This document shows, piece by piece, positions 20,772 through 31,495 of a DNA stretch of 64,000 bases. The notes beneath the pieces were generated by a model that worked only from the letters and a program-made list of their open reading frames with translations, was not told the origin of the DNA and searched no databases. Origin of the DNA: Linanthus parryae (taxonomy: Eukaryota; Streptophyta; Magnoliopsida; Ericales; Polemoniaceae); assembly GCA_023055425.1 (NCBI GenBank), contig JALGPY010000002.1, forward strand, positions 138,007,927-138,071,926, read 5' to 3'. The position numbers and the translations under genes are program-made. Within the stretch, counting starts at the first letter, position 1, and each line of letters opens with the position of its first letter.

Positions 20772-22197
20772 TGACGATCCGTCACACTTTAAACAATAAA
20801 AATATCGATTATTTGATAAAAATCACCATTTCTAGTCAACCCGTCTGACATTTGCAGACGTCCAAACTCAACCAGCAGGACACACGGTCCTCTCTAACAA
20901 CATTTTTTTATCAACTATCTAAAATACTCGTACGTGACTGAATAATTTAAAAAGTTACACCAACCCGTCCAAAATGACAATATTTATATAATATCACGAT
21001 TCGACTAAAAATTTACAACATTCTCTAAAAACAGCTAAAAACAATTAATTTAGCTAAAATCCACTTTTTAACAACTACACCCCGATCCAGTCGCGCTTCA
21101 GGTCAACCTGTAAAACAGGGGGTGAGCCAAACAGCCCAGCAGGTACCGCCTAACCACTAGCTTAGAAATCTAAAATCTACTTAACACAACAGCCAGTTAG
21201 TACACAACAACATGCGGCACCAAATACACAAACAGCGTGATTTATCAATCACCAGACAGTCAACAAATAGCTAAAAAGATGTAAAATCATACCATCACTA
21301 TAAACAGAAATACACTGTAACGGTAGGAAACTTGGAGATTAGATTTCCCCTACCTGATCCATATCACTAATCCACGCCTAAACGAGTTTACTCCATCCTA
21401 TTCTTTCTCTGGCGCACAGGTATTGCTACCATCTCAAAATGTTTGTTTATCTTCCTCCAATTATATGCCAAACCAAAAACAGATAAAAGTTTATGATGAA
21501 GTAAAATTCGAAGACCAAAACACATGAAGCTAATAAAGTGAAGAGAGCTCACTAAAATGAACTCCTATCAAGCAGTTCCCATATAGCAAAAAATAGGCTT
21601 CTTCCTCTTCTTCAGTTGGTTTGCTAACAAGTAATCACAAACGACCCTCCCTCTCTCTCTGTCTTTCTCTGATACTTCTCATTTATGTGTCTCTCAAGTA
21701 AAACAACAAACCCTTCTATATCAGTTGCTATGACTTAACCAATTATAGTAACATAATCATTCAACTAATAACCAAATAATGATAATAAAAGGGACCTCCT
21801 TATCAAACAAATCAAAAGGATTAGTCATTCCTCTATTGGTCACAGAATGATGCACGTGGCACTTTGTGAATAAGCTAGTAAACATGATCATTTCATTTTT
21901 AGAGTCACTAAGAAATGAATATTAGTTACCATAAACTAGTATATCAAAAATTAATTTATTTATATGACCACATGCATGTACAAGTATAACCAGTAATGAG
22001 AAATGGCATAGAAAACACCACTTTTTATCAAAAAAAAGATATACAATGGAAACTACACTTCATATAATGTTAACAATAACACATGGAAACACATCTTGAC
22101 TCCATATAATGTTAACAATAACACATGAAAACATATCGTTTTGACGTTTCTCCTTCAACTAATAATATATATTTTCTTCGGAATAGCGGGTCTTACA
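20772..22197 (-). repeat. Gypsy array LTR-B
   Basis: At 1426 bp it is collinear with LTR-A and LTR-C. It begins TGACGATCCGTCAC (plus-strand reading) and ends GCGGGTCTTACA. Confidence 0.85.
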
Positions 22198-22453
22198 ATT
22201 TACCCCACTTACAGAAATTTCGTCCCGAAATTTACAAAAAAAAAATTATTCCTATAAAAATGTCACGTACCACCAAGTCTCTTCACCTCCACCACCCAAG
22301 CAGTACTAAACTGTGTACCCCTAGCTCGACAGTGCGGTGGCTCACAAGTGTGTACCACTCGTACAACACCCGCCACAGACACCCTCCAAAACACCCGCCC
22401 AGTCCCATACACACTATCTGTACCTCCGGTTGGGTAAGGCTCTGATACCACTT
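22198..22453 (-). other. Internal domain B of the gypsy array
   Basis: These 256 bp have the same layout as domain A: primer-binding site at 22439-22450 (minus strand TGGTATCAGAGC), pol-tail remnant and purine tract. The two domains are nearly identical apart from the small duplication in A. Confidence 0.8.
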
Positions 22454-23900
22454 TGACGACCCGTCACACTTTAATCAATAAAAATATTGATTATTCTATA
22501 AAAATCACCGTTTCCCGTCAACCCGTCTGACATTTGTAGACGTCCAAACTCAACCAGCAGGAAACACAGTCCTCTCTAACAACATTTTTTATCAACTATC
22601 TGAAATACTGGTACGTGACTGAATGATTTAAAAAGTTACACCAACTCGTCCAAAATGACCATATTTATATAATATCGCGATTCGACTAAAAATTTACAAC
22701 ATTCTCTAAAAAGAGCTAAAACAATTAATTTGGCTAAAAATCTACTTTTTAACAACTACTCCGCGATCCACTCGCGCTCCAGGTCAACCTGTAAAATAGG
22801 AGGGTGAGCCAAACAGCCCAGCAGGTACCGCCTAACCACTGGCGTAGAAATCTAAAATCTATTAAACACAACAGCCAGTTATTACACAACAACATGCGGC
22901 ACCAAATACACAAACAGCGTGATTTATCAATCACCAAACAGTCAACAAATAGCTAAAAAGCTGTAAAATCATACTGTCACTATAAACAGAAATACACCGT
23001 AACGGTTGGAAACTTAGAGATTAGATTTCCCCTACCTGATCCATGTCACTAATCCAAGCCTAAACGAGTTTACTCCATCCTATTCTTTCTCTGGCTCACA
23101 GGTATTGCTATCATCTCAAAATGTTTGTTTATCTTCCTCCAATTATATACCAAACCAAAAACATATTAAAGTTTATGATGAAGCAAAATTCGAAGAGAAA
23201 AACACATGAAGCTAATATAGTGAAGAGAGCTCACTAAAATGAATTCCTATCAAGCAGTTCCCATATAGCCAAAAATAGGCTTCTTCCTCTTATTCAGTTG
23301 GTTTGCTAACAAGTACTCACAATCGACCCTCCCTCTCTCTCTGTCTTTCTCTGATACTTCTCATTTATGTGTCTCTCAAGTAAAACAACAAACCCTTCTA
23401 TATCAGTTGCTATGACTTCACCAATTATAGTAACATAATCATTCAACTATTAAACAAATAATAATAATAAAAGGGACCTCCTTATCAAACAAATCAAAAG
23501 GATTAGTCATTCCTCTATTGGTCACAGAATGATGCACGTGGCACTTTGTGAATAAGCTAGTAAACATGATCATTTTATTTTTAGTCATGAAGAAATGAAC
23601 ATTAGTTACCATAAACTAGCATATCAAAAATTAATTGATTTATATGACCACATTCATGTACAAGTATAACCAGTATTGAGAAATGGCATAGAAAACCCCA
23701 CTTTTTATCAAAAAAAGATATACAATGGCATACACTTCATATAATGTTAACAATAACACATGGAAACACATCTTTACTTCATATAATGTCAACAATAACA
23801 CATGGAAACATATCTTTTTTTAAAGCACATAGAAACAACTAAGATGACGTGTCACCTTCAACTAATAATATATATTTTCTTCGTAATAGCGGGTCTTACA
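22454..23900 (-). repeat. Gypsy array LTR-C
   Basis: At 1447 bp it is collinear with LTR-B. It ends GCGGGTCTTACA at 23900 and is followed directly by two extra copies of its own terminal segment. Confidence 0.85.
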
Positions 23901-24529
23901 ATAAGAAATGAATATTAGTTACCATAAACTAGTATATCAAAAATTAATTGATTATATGACCACATGCATGTACAAGTATAACCAGTAATGAGAAATGGCA
24001 TAGAAACCCCCACTTTTTATCAAAAAAAGATAGACAATGGCAACTACACTTCATATAATGTTAACAATAACAGATGGAAACACATCTTTACTTCATATAA
24101 TGTTAACAATAACACATAGAAACATATATTTTTTTAAAGCAAATAGAAACAACTAAGATTACGTTTCTCCTTCAATTAATACCATATATTTTCTTCGTAA
24201 TTGCGGGCCTTACAATAAGAAATGAATATTAGTTACCATAAACTAGTATATCAAAAATTAATTGATTTATATGACCACATACATGTACAAGTATAACCAG
24301 TAATGAGAAATGGCATAGAAAACCCCACTTTTTATCAAAAAAAATATACAGTGGCAACTACACTTCATACAATGTTAACAATAACACATGGAAACACATC
24401 TTTACTTCATATAATGTTAACAATAATACATGGAAACATATCTTTTTTTAAAAGAACATAGAAACAACTAAGATGACGTTTCTCCTTCAAATAATAATAT
24501 ATATGTTCTTCGTAATAGCGGGTCTTACA
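23588..24529 (-). repeat. Three tandem copies of a 314-bp LTR end segment
   Basis: Units at about 23588-23900, 23901-24214 and 24215-24529 each run from AAGAAATGAA.ATTAGTTACC to the LTR end (GCGGGTCTTACA or GCGGGCCTTACA). The last two lie outside a full LTR and abut the target duplication. Confidence 0.85.
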
Positions 24530-24534
24530 ACGGC

Positions 24535-26011
24535 CCACATACATCAGTATGTATGAGTGCAAGTAACTCACTGGTCCTCTAACCTTTATCATTGAAAGTG
24601 AACTTTGTCATTTTTCTAATAAACAAGACTCGCATGTCTCATATGATTCCAAATCAAATGAGTCTAGAATTCCATCTTTATGGAGTCTAGATATGGGTTT
24701 CGCATTTATATGGCCTAAACGACAGTGCCATAGATATGTAGGATTTAAATCATTAGTTTTAATCTTTTTAGTATTTATGTTATAGATGGAATTATTGAGA
24801 TCAAGGATGTACAATCCATGAGACAAATGCGCACTACAATAGTGCATACTATCAAAATAAATGGAGCAACACTTGTCCTTTATTGAAATAGAAAAACCCT
24901 TCTCGTCCAAACAAGAAACAGAAATAATGTTTCTGCTCATAGCAAGCACATAATAGCAATTGTCTAATTCTAAAATAAGTCCAGAAGGCAAAGATAGCTC
25001 ATACACATCTATAGCTAATGTAGCAACTCTTGCTCCATTACCGACGCGCAAATCTATCTCCCCTTTAGTTAATATTCTACTTCTTTTCAAATCCTACACA
25101 TTTCGACAAATGTGAGATCCACATCTAGTAGTTAATACCCAAGAAGAAGAAATAGATAGATTGAGGTATATAACAAAAATACCTGGTGGTGGTGGAATCT
25201 CTATTCCAAGCTTCTTATCCTCCAGATACTTGGTGAAATTCCTCCTCCCGTGACCTGGCTGGCTGCAGTAGTGACAATCACCTTTAGTCACGCCCCCACT
25301 AGGCTTCAAGGCTTCCTTGGACTTTTCAACTTTCTTGTGATTTCCTTTATAAGTAGAGGCAACTCATTTGCCCTTCTTCTTATTCACCATCATGATGGAT
25401 TTGTCTTTGTTGATGCTTTGTTCAGCTGTCCTTAGCATGTTCAGCAAGTCCTGCAGAGTTTTACTGATCTCATTCATGTTATAGTTCATGATGAACTGGT
25501 TATGACTATCTGGCAATGATTGCAAGACAAGATCAATTGCCAAATCCTGGCCGAGTGGGAACCCCAGCCTCGTGAGGTTCTCTATGTATCCATTCATTCG
25601 GAGCACATGAGGTCCAACTGGGTTCCCTTCTGCGAGATTGCTCTTGAACAGTGCCTTGGACACTTCATACCGCTCATGCCTTGCCTGTTCTTGAAACAAC
25701 TGTTTGTGTTTGATCATATCGCAGGATTTCATGTTCTCGTGTTGCTTCTGAAGCTCAGAGGTCATGGTGCAAAGTATGAGAAAATTCACATCATTAGAAT
25801 CATCCGCATGTTTCTGATGAGCTCTCACGGTAGCTAGAACAGACTCATCATGGGGTGGTTCAGGTATAGGATTGCCTAAGACGTACAGTTTCTTTTCTTG
25901 CTTAAGGACGATCCTTAAGTTTCTGTACGAGTCGAGAAAATTTGCGCCAAACAACTTGTCCTTCTCAAGGATAGATCGCATGGATGAAGTCGATGCGTGA
26001 TTGTTTGCCAT
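24535..26011 (-). pseudogene. gag-pol: Angela element 1 gag, protease and integrase N-terminus
   Basis: One minus-strand frame starts MANNHASTSSMRSILEKDKL (ATG 26011) and contains LRIVLKQEKKLYVL, LFQEQARHERYEVSKALFKS and QFIMNYNMNEISKTL (capsid). Then comes a zinc knuckle, CHYCSQPGHGRRNF, whose last Cys is replaced by Phe. The protease motif reads WVLTTRCGSHIC where the sister element has WVLDTGCGSHIC, so the catalytic Asp and following Gly are lost. The integrase zinc-binding region (YLWHCRLGHINAKPISRLHK, CESCLLEK) follows. Stops at about 25364, 25091 and 24608 interrupt it. The gypsy array cuts it at 24530. The start is placed at MANN because the sister gag starts the same way. Confidence 0.85.
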
Positions 26012-27656
26012 TGGAATTCTACAAAAACGAGAAATGTACAATTTTAGTATTTTGAACAGTTTAACTATATTCAACAATGGCTAGATCATTAAATATAGCC
26101 CCCACTATTTTTCTCGGATTAATAGCCCTCACCACTAATGCAGAAAATATCATATATATTTTCTAGTGAGTCCAAGATCCATATTTCACATCTTCAGCTT
26201 GCTTTGGCAAGTCACCAAAGAATTGGTTATTTAGGTAGGGACCCTTCCAATTGCATCCCATGCAACTCTTGGTCCAATTAGGTGAATAATTTCTTATTCT
26301 TTATCCTTTAGATAACACCTAATGGTCATGCCTCTAGGCTCATCAATCCAGTTGTTTTTGCCCAGTTGCGTCCAACCTCTTGCTTCAACAGTCACACATT
26401 ACTTGCTTGTGTCGCCGTTACACACCAAGTTGAATTAAAATGCCTTGCTTTGGCAAGCCCGAATTTAATGGACCTTGATCATGAAGGGTGTTTAGGCAAG
26501 AGAAGGCAAAACACAATATTTCCATTGAGGGATTTAATAGTCACTATCTAATTGTTTGGTTGATCTAATCAACATGATCTACTTATTTGGATTGGGCAAT
26601 CCACAATAAAACATCAAACTTGTTTTTTATTATCTTGTTAACGTTTTGGTTGTATCACCCATACACACAAAAATAAATAACAAGACATAAATAATAAACA
26701 TCCACAAAAGAAAAATTAGCGTGGCATGGATATGGCCCTAGACTAATATATTACCAAGCCAATGATAATATCTATATATCTTAAAGTGACAAGCTCATCT
26801 CCATGTGCTCCACCATAGTCGCGCGCCTAGGATGGGAGTCCTCATCGTTTGTGTTGCTTTTTGGTCCTCCGGTCTTCTTCTCCATGCTCTTGGCTATCAT
26901 CTAAATATTCTAATTCTAGCCTAACATCTAGAATAAATAAATAAATAAAACTTCACATGTTGAGAAGATGATCAGCTCGCAGGCCGTAAAATAAACTAAC
27001 TATTACATTAATTTAATCTGCTCGCAGGCCGTAAACCAAACCACAAAAAGTAAACATCCACAACCTAGGTCATATCCATCCACCATGCAACAAAGCACAT
27101 AATACAGTTAAAACCAATTATTAACGCGCTTGTTCAATTTTAGTTTGAAGTTAGGAAACTAGTGTCAAAATAGTCTAATGAGTCCACCATCCACCATGTC
27201 TGAACCACCCAAGAACCAAGGCAAGGCCTTGGGGCGGTCGGCCAAGCCTCACGCGCGGCTAGGCCGCACGCTAGGCCGGCCTAACCCCTTGGCCTAGCCC
27301 TAGCTTGGGCGGCAAGGCAAGGGGGGCGGTCCCCATAGGGTTCGAACCTCCCATGAAATTGTTTCCAAAACAATTCCTTGCCTTGTTGACCAAGCTTAGT
27401 AGTTTCCAAGTTTGAAAAACCCCTTTTCCACGCTTGTGCCCAAACCCTAGTTCCTAGATCCAAAATCATTCACATCCTATGTGATCAAACACACCAATCT
27501 TCATATCCAATGTTAAATCAGGTCTTGTTTGTCTTGAATCAGATTCAATTTCCATCTAGTATGCCAATTAGTTTCAGTTTTCACGTAATATAAACAATAC
27601 GGTGTATAAACTGAATACTGTAACACATAAGATCATGTTATGCGCTACGACTTGTG
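26012..27656 (-). other. Long 5' leader of Angela element 1
   Basis: These 1645 non-coding bases lie between primer site and gag. Two copies of the minus-strand motif TTTACGGCCTGCGAGC are at 26975-26990 and 27020-27035. A GC-rich, structure-prone block is at about 27225-27330. Both features recur in the leader of element 2. I see no credible gene here. Confidence 0.7.
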
Positions 27657-27668
27657 GCTCTGATAGCA
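27657..27668 (-). other. Primer-binding site of Angela element 1
   Basis: The minus strand reads TGCTATCAGAGC, one mismatch from TGGTATCAGAGC (initiator tRNA-Met), one base away from the LTR end at 27670. Confidence 0.8.
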
Positions 27669-27669
27669 G

Positions 27670-29051
27670 TGTTGGGTTTTGATGTAGGTAATAACAAAAA
27701 CTAATCCTGCTCAAATCCTACCAAGGATCACAGGCAAGATATCATAATATGATAAGGGCATAAAAGATGTGTACCTTAGTTTGGGAGATCACACGAAGAA
27801 TAGTGTCTTCGTCTCCATGAATATCCACACCTTGGATTCTTGATTCGATTCCTTCCCACCGTGTAGTGCTAGCAACGGAAGAAGGAAGAACAGATCAAGC
27901 AAAGCAAGGAGTTGGTTCGCCCAAGAGGGGGCTGACGGCTCCAAGGAGGTGGCGGACGGGTTGGCTTCAGCCTTCCTTGTCTCTCTTCTCTTGCTTTGTT
28001 ATGTTCTCTCAAATAATGACTCTAATGATAAAATAACAAGCTAGAGTTCCGTTATATATTAATAACTCTTTATTAATTATATAAAGGCCCCAATACTAAT
28101 CATGTCCTCACATGGATTAGTCCACTTGCAAATTAGTCCTACTAAGTTTGCTTGTGGTTGCGTTATGATCCTTTTATTAATTAGTCCAACTAATTAATAC
28201 CTATATCCAATTAAATCCATTCAGTGTGTGACCCCATAGGTTTCTACTTAGTTGGTAGTAACTACTTACTAACATGGAGCGATGTCTAGCAACACATCCA
28301 TGCCACCCAACTAATAGAAATAAGTCAATGATCCTGACAAACCTTGTGTCCAATGTTCATGAATGTGTTATCCCTTTGTCTCCATAACCGAATCGGACAC
28401 GAGACATATTAGTCACACGCGTATATCCAATCCATAGTTTCTCGATCCTGGGAATATGCTTATGCGAGCAGATAACATCAATATCTCCATTTTGATTTAT
28501 CTGAGTCTATCGAGACATTCTATAATCACCATCCCTCGAGTGGCCCGTGGATATTTTCTCCCATTATGTGGGAGGGACGAATCCTCTCTACGTCACTATG
28601 ATCTCTAAGCTTGCTTCCTATCATGCCCGATAACTATCTTTATAGTTACCCGGTTAAGGCGCAACGTTTGATAATATCAAGCATGATATTCCACAACTAG
28701 AGTATCTAGACTTCAAGTCTAAGGATTACAATATCATTAGCACTACGAGAAGCAATTGTGACTTTGACATAATCTAATGTATCATTTTCGTTGTGGGTCA
28801 ATCCAGTATGCCGTTACCCCTAATGCATACCCATGTGTTATGCTTGATATCTCCATATCAATCTACCACACAATAGTCTATAGTTGATCGTCCTGTTAAT
28901 CAATATAATGAACTAGGGATATTTAAGATTATCAACACATTGTATCTAACGACTTCATTATATTAAATATCACAATAAATAATAAATGAATGTTCTAGCC
29001 AAACATTGTTCATACTAAATATAGATTGCCTCTAGGGCATCTATTCCAACA
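27670..29051 (-). repeat. Angela element 1, 5' LTR
   Basis: At 1382 bp it matches 13857-15232 and is flanked on the right by TSD ATTAC (29052-29056). It has a short gap relative to its partner after the first 20 bases (TACGCAACAT missing). Confidence 0.9.
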
Positions 29052-29056
29052 ATTAC

Positions 29057-29531
29057 GCCAGCTAAACTAATGATGAGAATGAAACCAGTTACTATTTGGA
29101 AGATCATTTGGATACCCCTTTAATTATCATGTGATTATATATTCTTTTGTGCCAAAACTCGTTTTACATATTGCAATATGAATTTACTCAGTTTTTACTG
29201 ATTAAATGTTTTTCTGCGGTCGGCTTGTACTATTTCAAAACCCCTAGGTTACGAGTAAGGTGGGAGACATTCACAACGCTGCTTGCTAGAGTAATAAGAC
29301 ATTTAGTACTTCACCTAGCAATTTTCATTTTGTAAATTAATGTACTTGTACCTTTCACACAATGTCACTGGTTTATTCTTAATGTATAATACGTTATATT
29401 TGGATATCCGATGGTTGTACTAACTGTGAACCGGTGATCTTGCTCCGTTCCCAATGGTGTTCATCACCTCGGCAGAGACATCTCTCCAAACATGTGGTTC
29501 GGCCGGCCGTGTGAATTTGGAGGGTGTTGCA
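29057..29531 (+). repeat. Tekay-type solo LTR, right part (Nest A level 1)
   Basis: This continues the LTR of 11198-13856 after the Angela insertion and ends GGGTGTTGCA, then TSD TGGAA. It shares GGTTGTACTAAC.GTGAACCGG with the LTR at 8457-10990 (around 10962). Confidence 0.75.
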
Positions 29532-30193
29532 TGGAAGGTTATGGATTGACAGGTTTTGGGAATTGTTCGGTTGACGCTATCAAGGTCGGTTGCATACAAC
29601 ATTATTAAGGAGACTACTACAGCTTCGCTGATAAAGGCATCGTCAGGAATTTACGAGACTCCGTCTGCTAATAACAAGGTGTACTTGATGAAGCGTCTGT
29701 TCAATCTGAAGATGACAGGAAGTATGTTGGTTGCTCAACATCTTACTGATTTCAATACAATTACTAATCAGTTGTCTGTTGACTTTGATGATGAGGTTAG
29801 GGATTTGATACTATTAGCGTCATTACCCAATAGTTTGGAATCTATGCGAATTGTTGTTAGTAATTCTGATGGAAAGAAAATTTGAAGTATGATAACATAC
29901 TAGATTTAATTCTGGCTGAGGAAGTGCGTCGTAGAGATTCTGGTGAAACTTTGGGTTCAGCCTTTAATGTTGATAATCATGGAAAAAGTAATGAAAGGAA
30001 TGATAATAATAACTGGGGAAGATCAAAATATAAGCATAGAGGTACCAATCGTGGAAAATCGCAGACAAGGGATGAAAACACGGGTAATTGCTGTAACTGT
30101 GGTAAATCTGGTCCCTTTAAGAGTGATTGTAAGGCACCAAAGAAAAACAGGGTAAAGCATGTATATTTGGTGAATGCAGTCAGTGATGAAATT
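29532..30193 (+). pseudogene. gag: Copia gag, second part (capsid C-terminus and zinc knuckle)
   Basis: This continues the frame broken at 11197: QVLGIVRLTLSRSVAYNI, SANNKVYLMKRLFNLKM, VAQHLTDFNTITNQL and DLILLASLPNSLESMR are typical copia capsid helices. A frameshift or stop at about 29883 precedes YDNILDLILAEEVRRRDSGE. A basic region and zinc knuckle CCNCGKSGPFKSDCKAPKK follow, with the usual His replaced by Phe. A TGA in the segment near 29549 interrupts the junction region. It ends at about 30193, where an antisense LTR begins, so protease and downstream pol are missing. Confidence 0.85.
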
Positions 30194-30204
30194 CTCTTAT
30201 ACCA
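30194..30204 (-). other. Degenerate primer-binding site
   Basis: The minus strand reads TGGTATAAGAG, resembling TGGTATCAGAG with one change, two bases from the LTR-like end TTTTTTCACAACA. It suggests that a minus-strand copia 5' LTR starts at 30207. Confidence 0.5.
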
Positions 30205-30206
30205 CT

Positions 30207-30660
30207 TGTTGTGAAAAAACGGAATATGTAGAAAGAAAGAATCGAAAACACACAGACTTACATGGTTCGGCAAAACAGCCTACGTCCACGGAGTTGCAGA
30301 GATTTCCCTAAAACAGACGAATCATCTCAGAGAGAATTACAAGCGATTCGAACCCTAAACATACTTGCTACGAACCCTAAGAACTCTATAAATAGATGAC
30401 CTATTAAACCGGGCCGGATCCAAGCCGTAGCGGTTTGACCTGTTTGGGCTTGGATCCGTCCCGTATAATACGTCGTCTATTTATAGAGTTCTTAGGGTTC
30501 GTAAGCATCTTTTTCCTCACCTTTAATTTCCTTGCGTGGACCACAAGTGAATGTATCCATAATGAATAACCTACTGAAACAATGAGATAGTAGTATGTGT
30601 TATTTGTAGTCGTTGGAGTTGAAGACCCGTAAAACGAGAGGGACAGGTGTGATAATGGTG
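30207..30660 (-). repeat. Copia-type LTR fragment, antisense; far end uncertain
   Basis: The plus strand begins TGTTGTGAAAAAACGG after a reversed primer-binding site and contains TTACATGGTTCGG then CCTACGTCCACGG, a block common in plant LTRs of this class by memory. The centre is a 135-bp hairpin (30369-30503). The right end (about 30660) is a guess, since neither a CA end nor a target duplication could be fixed. Confidence 0.4.
30369..30503. repeat. Large imperfect inverted repeat (57-58 bp arms, 20-base loop)
   Basis: Arms 30369-30426 and 30447-30503 pair with only a handful of mismatches and one single-base bulge. The first 28 bases (TACGAACCCTAAGAACTCTA onward) are perfectly complementary. 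Each arm contains the TATA-like TATAAATAGA / TCTATTTATA. Confidence 0.9.
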
Positions 30661-31161
30661 CAAACAAAAAAATGTGTTTTGTCTTTTGGCATGACCATTG
30701 AAAGTTTCTTGTAACTTGTATGTTATTGAATCCTCGAGTACCGTCATAAGATGTTGGAAGTATACACAGTTATAACTTTACTCCAGGAAACATCTACAAC
30801 ACTTATGACATTGAAAGTCCGATGTTACTGTGAAACAGTCCTCATCTGTTTAACTTCCATCAATGTTTTGTCTCCTCGAGAGAAAGTAGGACTTAGGGAT
30901 GCGGAAACAAATCATCAAGCCAGTACAGTAACTATGTTATGTCAGTATCTACTAGAGGATAACCCGCGTCCTCAAGGAACTGCCAAACTAATCATAGATA
31001 TTCAGAAGGAAAATTACAATAGTTTTCTTATTTTTAAGAACAATTGACAAAACGGACGCTCTGGTTCATTCAGTCTCAAAATTGACACTTTGGTGCACAC
31101 ACTATGTTAAAAACTAACATCGAGCTCCGAAATGGCGGACGCAGTTAGTGTTGTCCAAATC
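30661..31161 (+). other. Unassigned 500 bp with one short ORF
   Basis: An open frame of 98 codons (30751-31047) contains SPREKVGLRDAETNHQAS and EDNPRPQGTAKLIIDIQKEN. It does not look like a retroelement protein and I do not recognise it. It has no obvious leader or poly-A signal, and could be a fragment of a host gene or part of an LTR. The rest shows nothing I can name. Confidence 0.3.
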
Positions 31162-31475
31162 TGATACGGTTCGCCCTTATCAATAATTAGTTTATTAGCT
31201 ATTTAATTATAATTGTTAATTATTATTTAGTTAGCCCGTACAATAGGCCCGTAGGGCTAGGTTAGGGTTAGGAGTTTATCTATTTGAGCAGTGTACTCGT
31301 TTATTATTATTCTGCCTATAAAGACGTATTTATCTGAATCCTAATCTCTCCTACTCTCTCTCAATTCCCTAAAATATGTCTCCCTACTCCCTCATATCAA
31401 TCTCTTGCTCTCGTCTTCTCTAAATTCTCCTCCAAATCTGTCAATTTATCTATTTTCTATACAAATATCGTATCA
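31162..31475 (+). repeat. 5' LTR of the small element
   Basis: At 314 bp it has perfect 7-bp inverted ends TGATACG / CGTATCA. A TATA box CCTATAAAG is at about 31315-31323. The partial copy at 32756 is collinear, sharing GGTTAGGGTTAGGAGTTTAT. Confidence 0.85.
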
Positions 31476-31477
31476 AT

Positions 31478-31495
31478 TGGTGCTTTCATTGAGAG
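31478..31495 (+). other. Primer-binding site of the small element
   Basis: TGGTGCTTTCATTGAGAG lies two bases after the LTR. This sequence is recurrent as a primer site in plant gypsy-type elements. I do not assign the tRNA. Confidence 0.6.

Larger units (their letters stand above)
17635..24529 (-). mobile_element. Tandem gypsy array: three LTRs, two tiny internal domains (Nest A level 3)
   Basis: The array is inserted in Angela integrase with TSD ACGGC at 17630-17634 and 24530-24534; outer ends are TGTGACGA and GGGTCTTACA. Order on the plus strand: LTR-A (17635-20501, interrupted by an Angela solo LTR), internal A (20502-20771), LTR-B (20772-22197), internal B (22198-22453), LTR-C (22454-23900), then two more copies of the last 314 bp of the LTR. 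Each internal domain has a minus-strand purine tract and pol-tail remnant at one end and a TGGTATCAGAGC primer site at the other. It is thus a large-deletion, non-autonomous gypsy in tandem form. Lineage is chromovirus-like by its CGGGACGAAATTTC tail. Confidence 0.85.
13857..29051 (-). mobile_element. Angela/BARE-type Ty1/copia element 1, complete ends (Nest A level 2)
   Basis: The element is flanked by TSD ATTAC (13852-13856 and 29052-29056), with LTRs 13857-15232 and 27670-29051. Read on the minus strand it has a 5' LTR, primer-binding site, leader of about 1.6 kb, gag-protease-integrase (24535-26011), integrase-RT-RNase H (15247-17629), purine tract and 3' LTR. It is 15.2 kb because a gypsy array (17635-24529) sits in integrase. 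The LTR start (minus strand TGTTCGAATAGGTGCCCTAG) resembles the BARE/Angela start TGTTGGAAT..GCCCTAGAGG, hence the lineage name. In the first 205 bases the two LTRs differ at about ten positions plus one 8-10 bp gap. Confidence 0.9.

Noticed and set aside
20403..22451. Recurring frames with KMSRTTKSLHLHHPSSTKLC-type products
   Set aside because: They fall on the mini-internal domains and LTR edges of the gypsy array, antisense to the pol tail; they recur because the array is tandem.
30369..30503. Plant microRNA precursor
   Set aside because: The hairpin is nearly perfect over the whole arm and carries TATA-like boxes; this fits a recent inverted duplication better than an evolved precursor, and no mature-miRNA sequence is recognisable.
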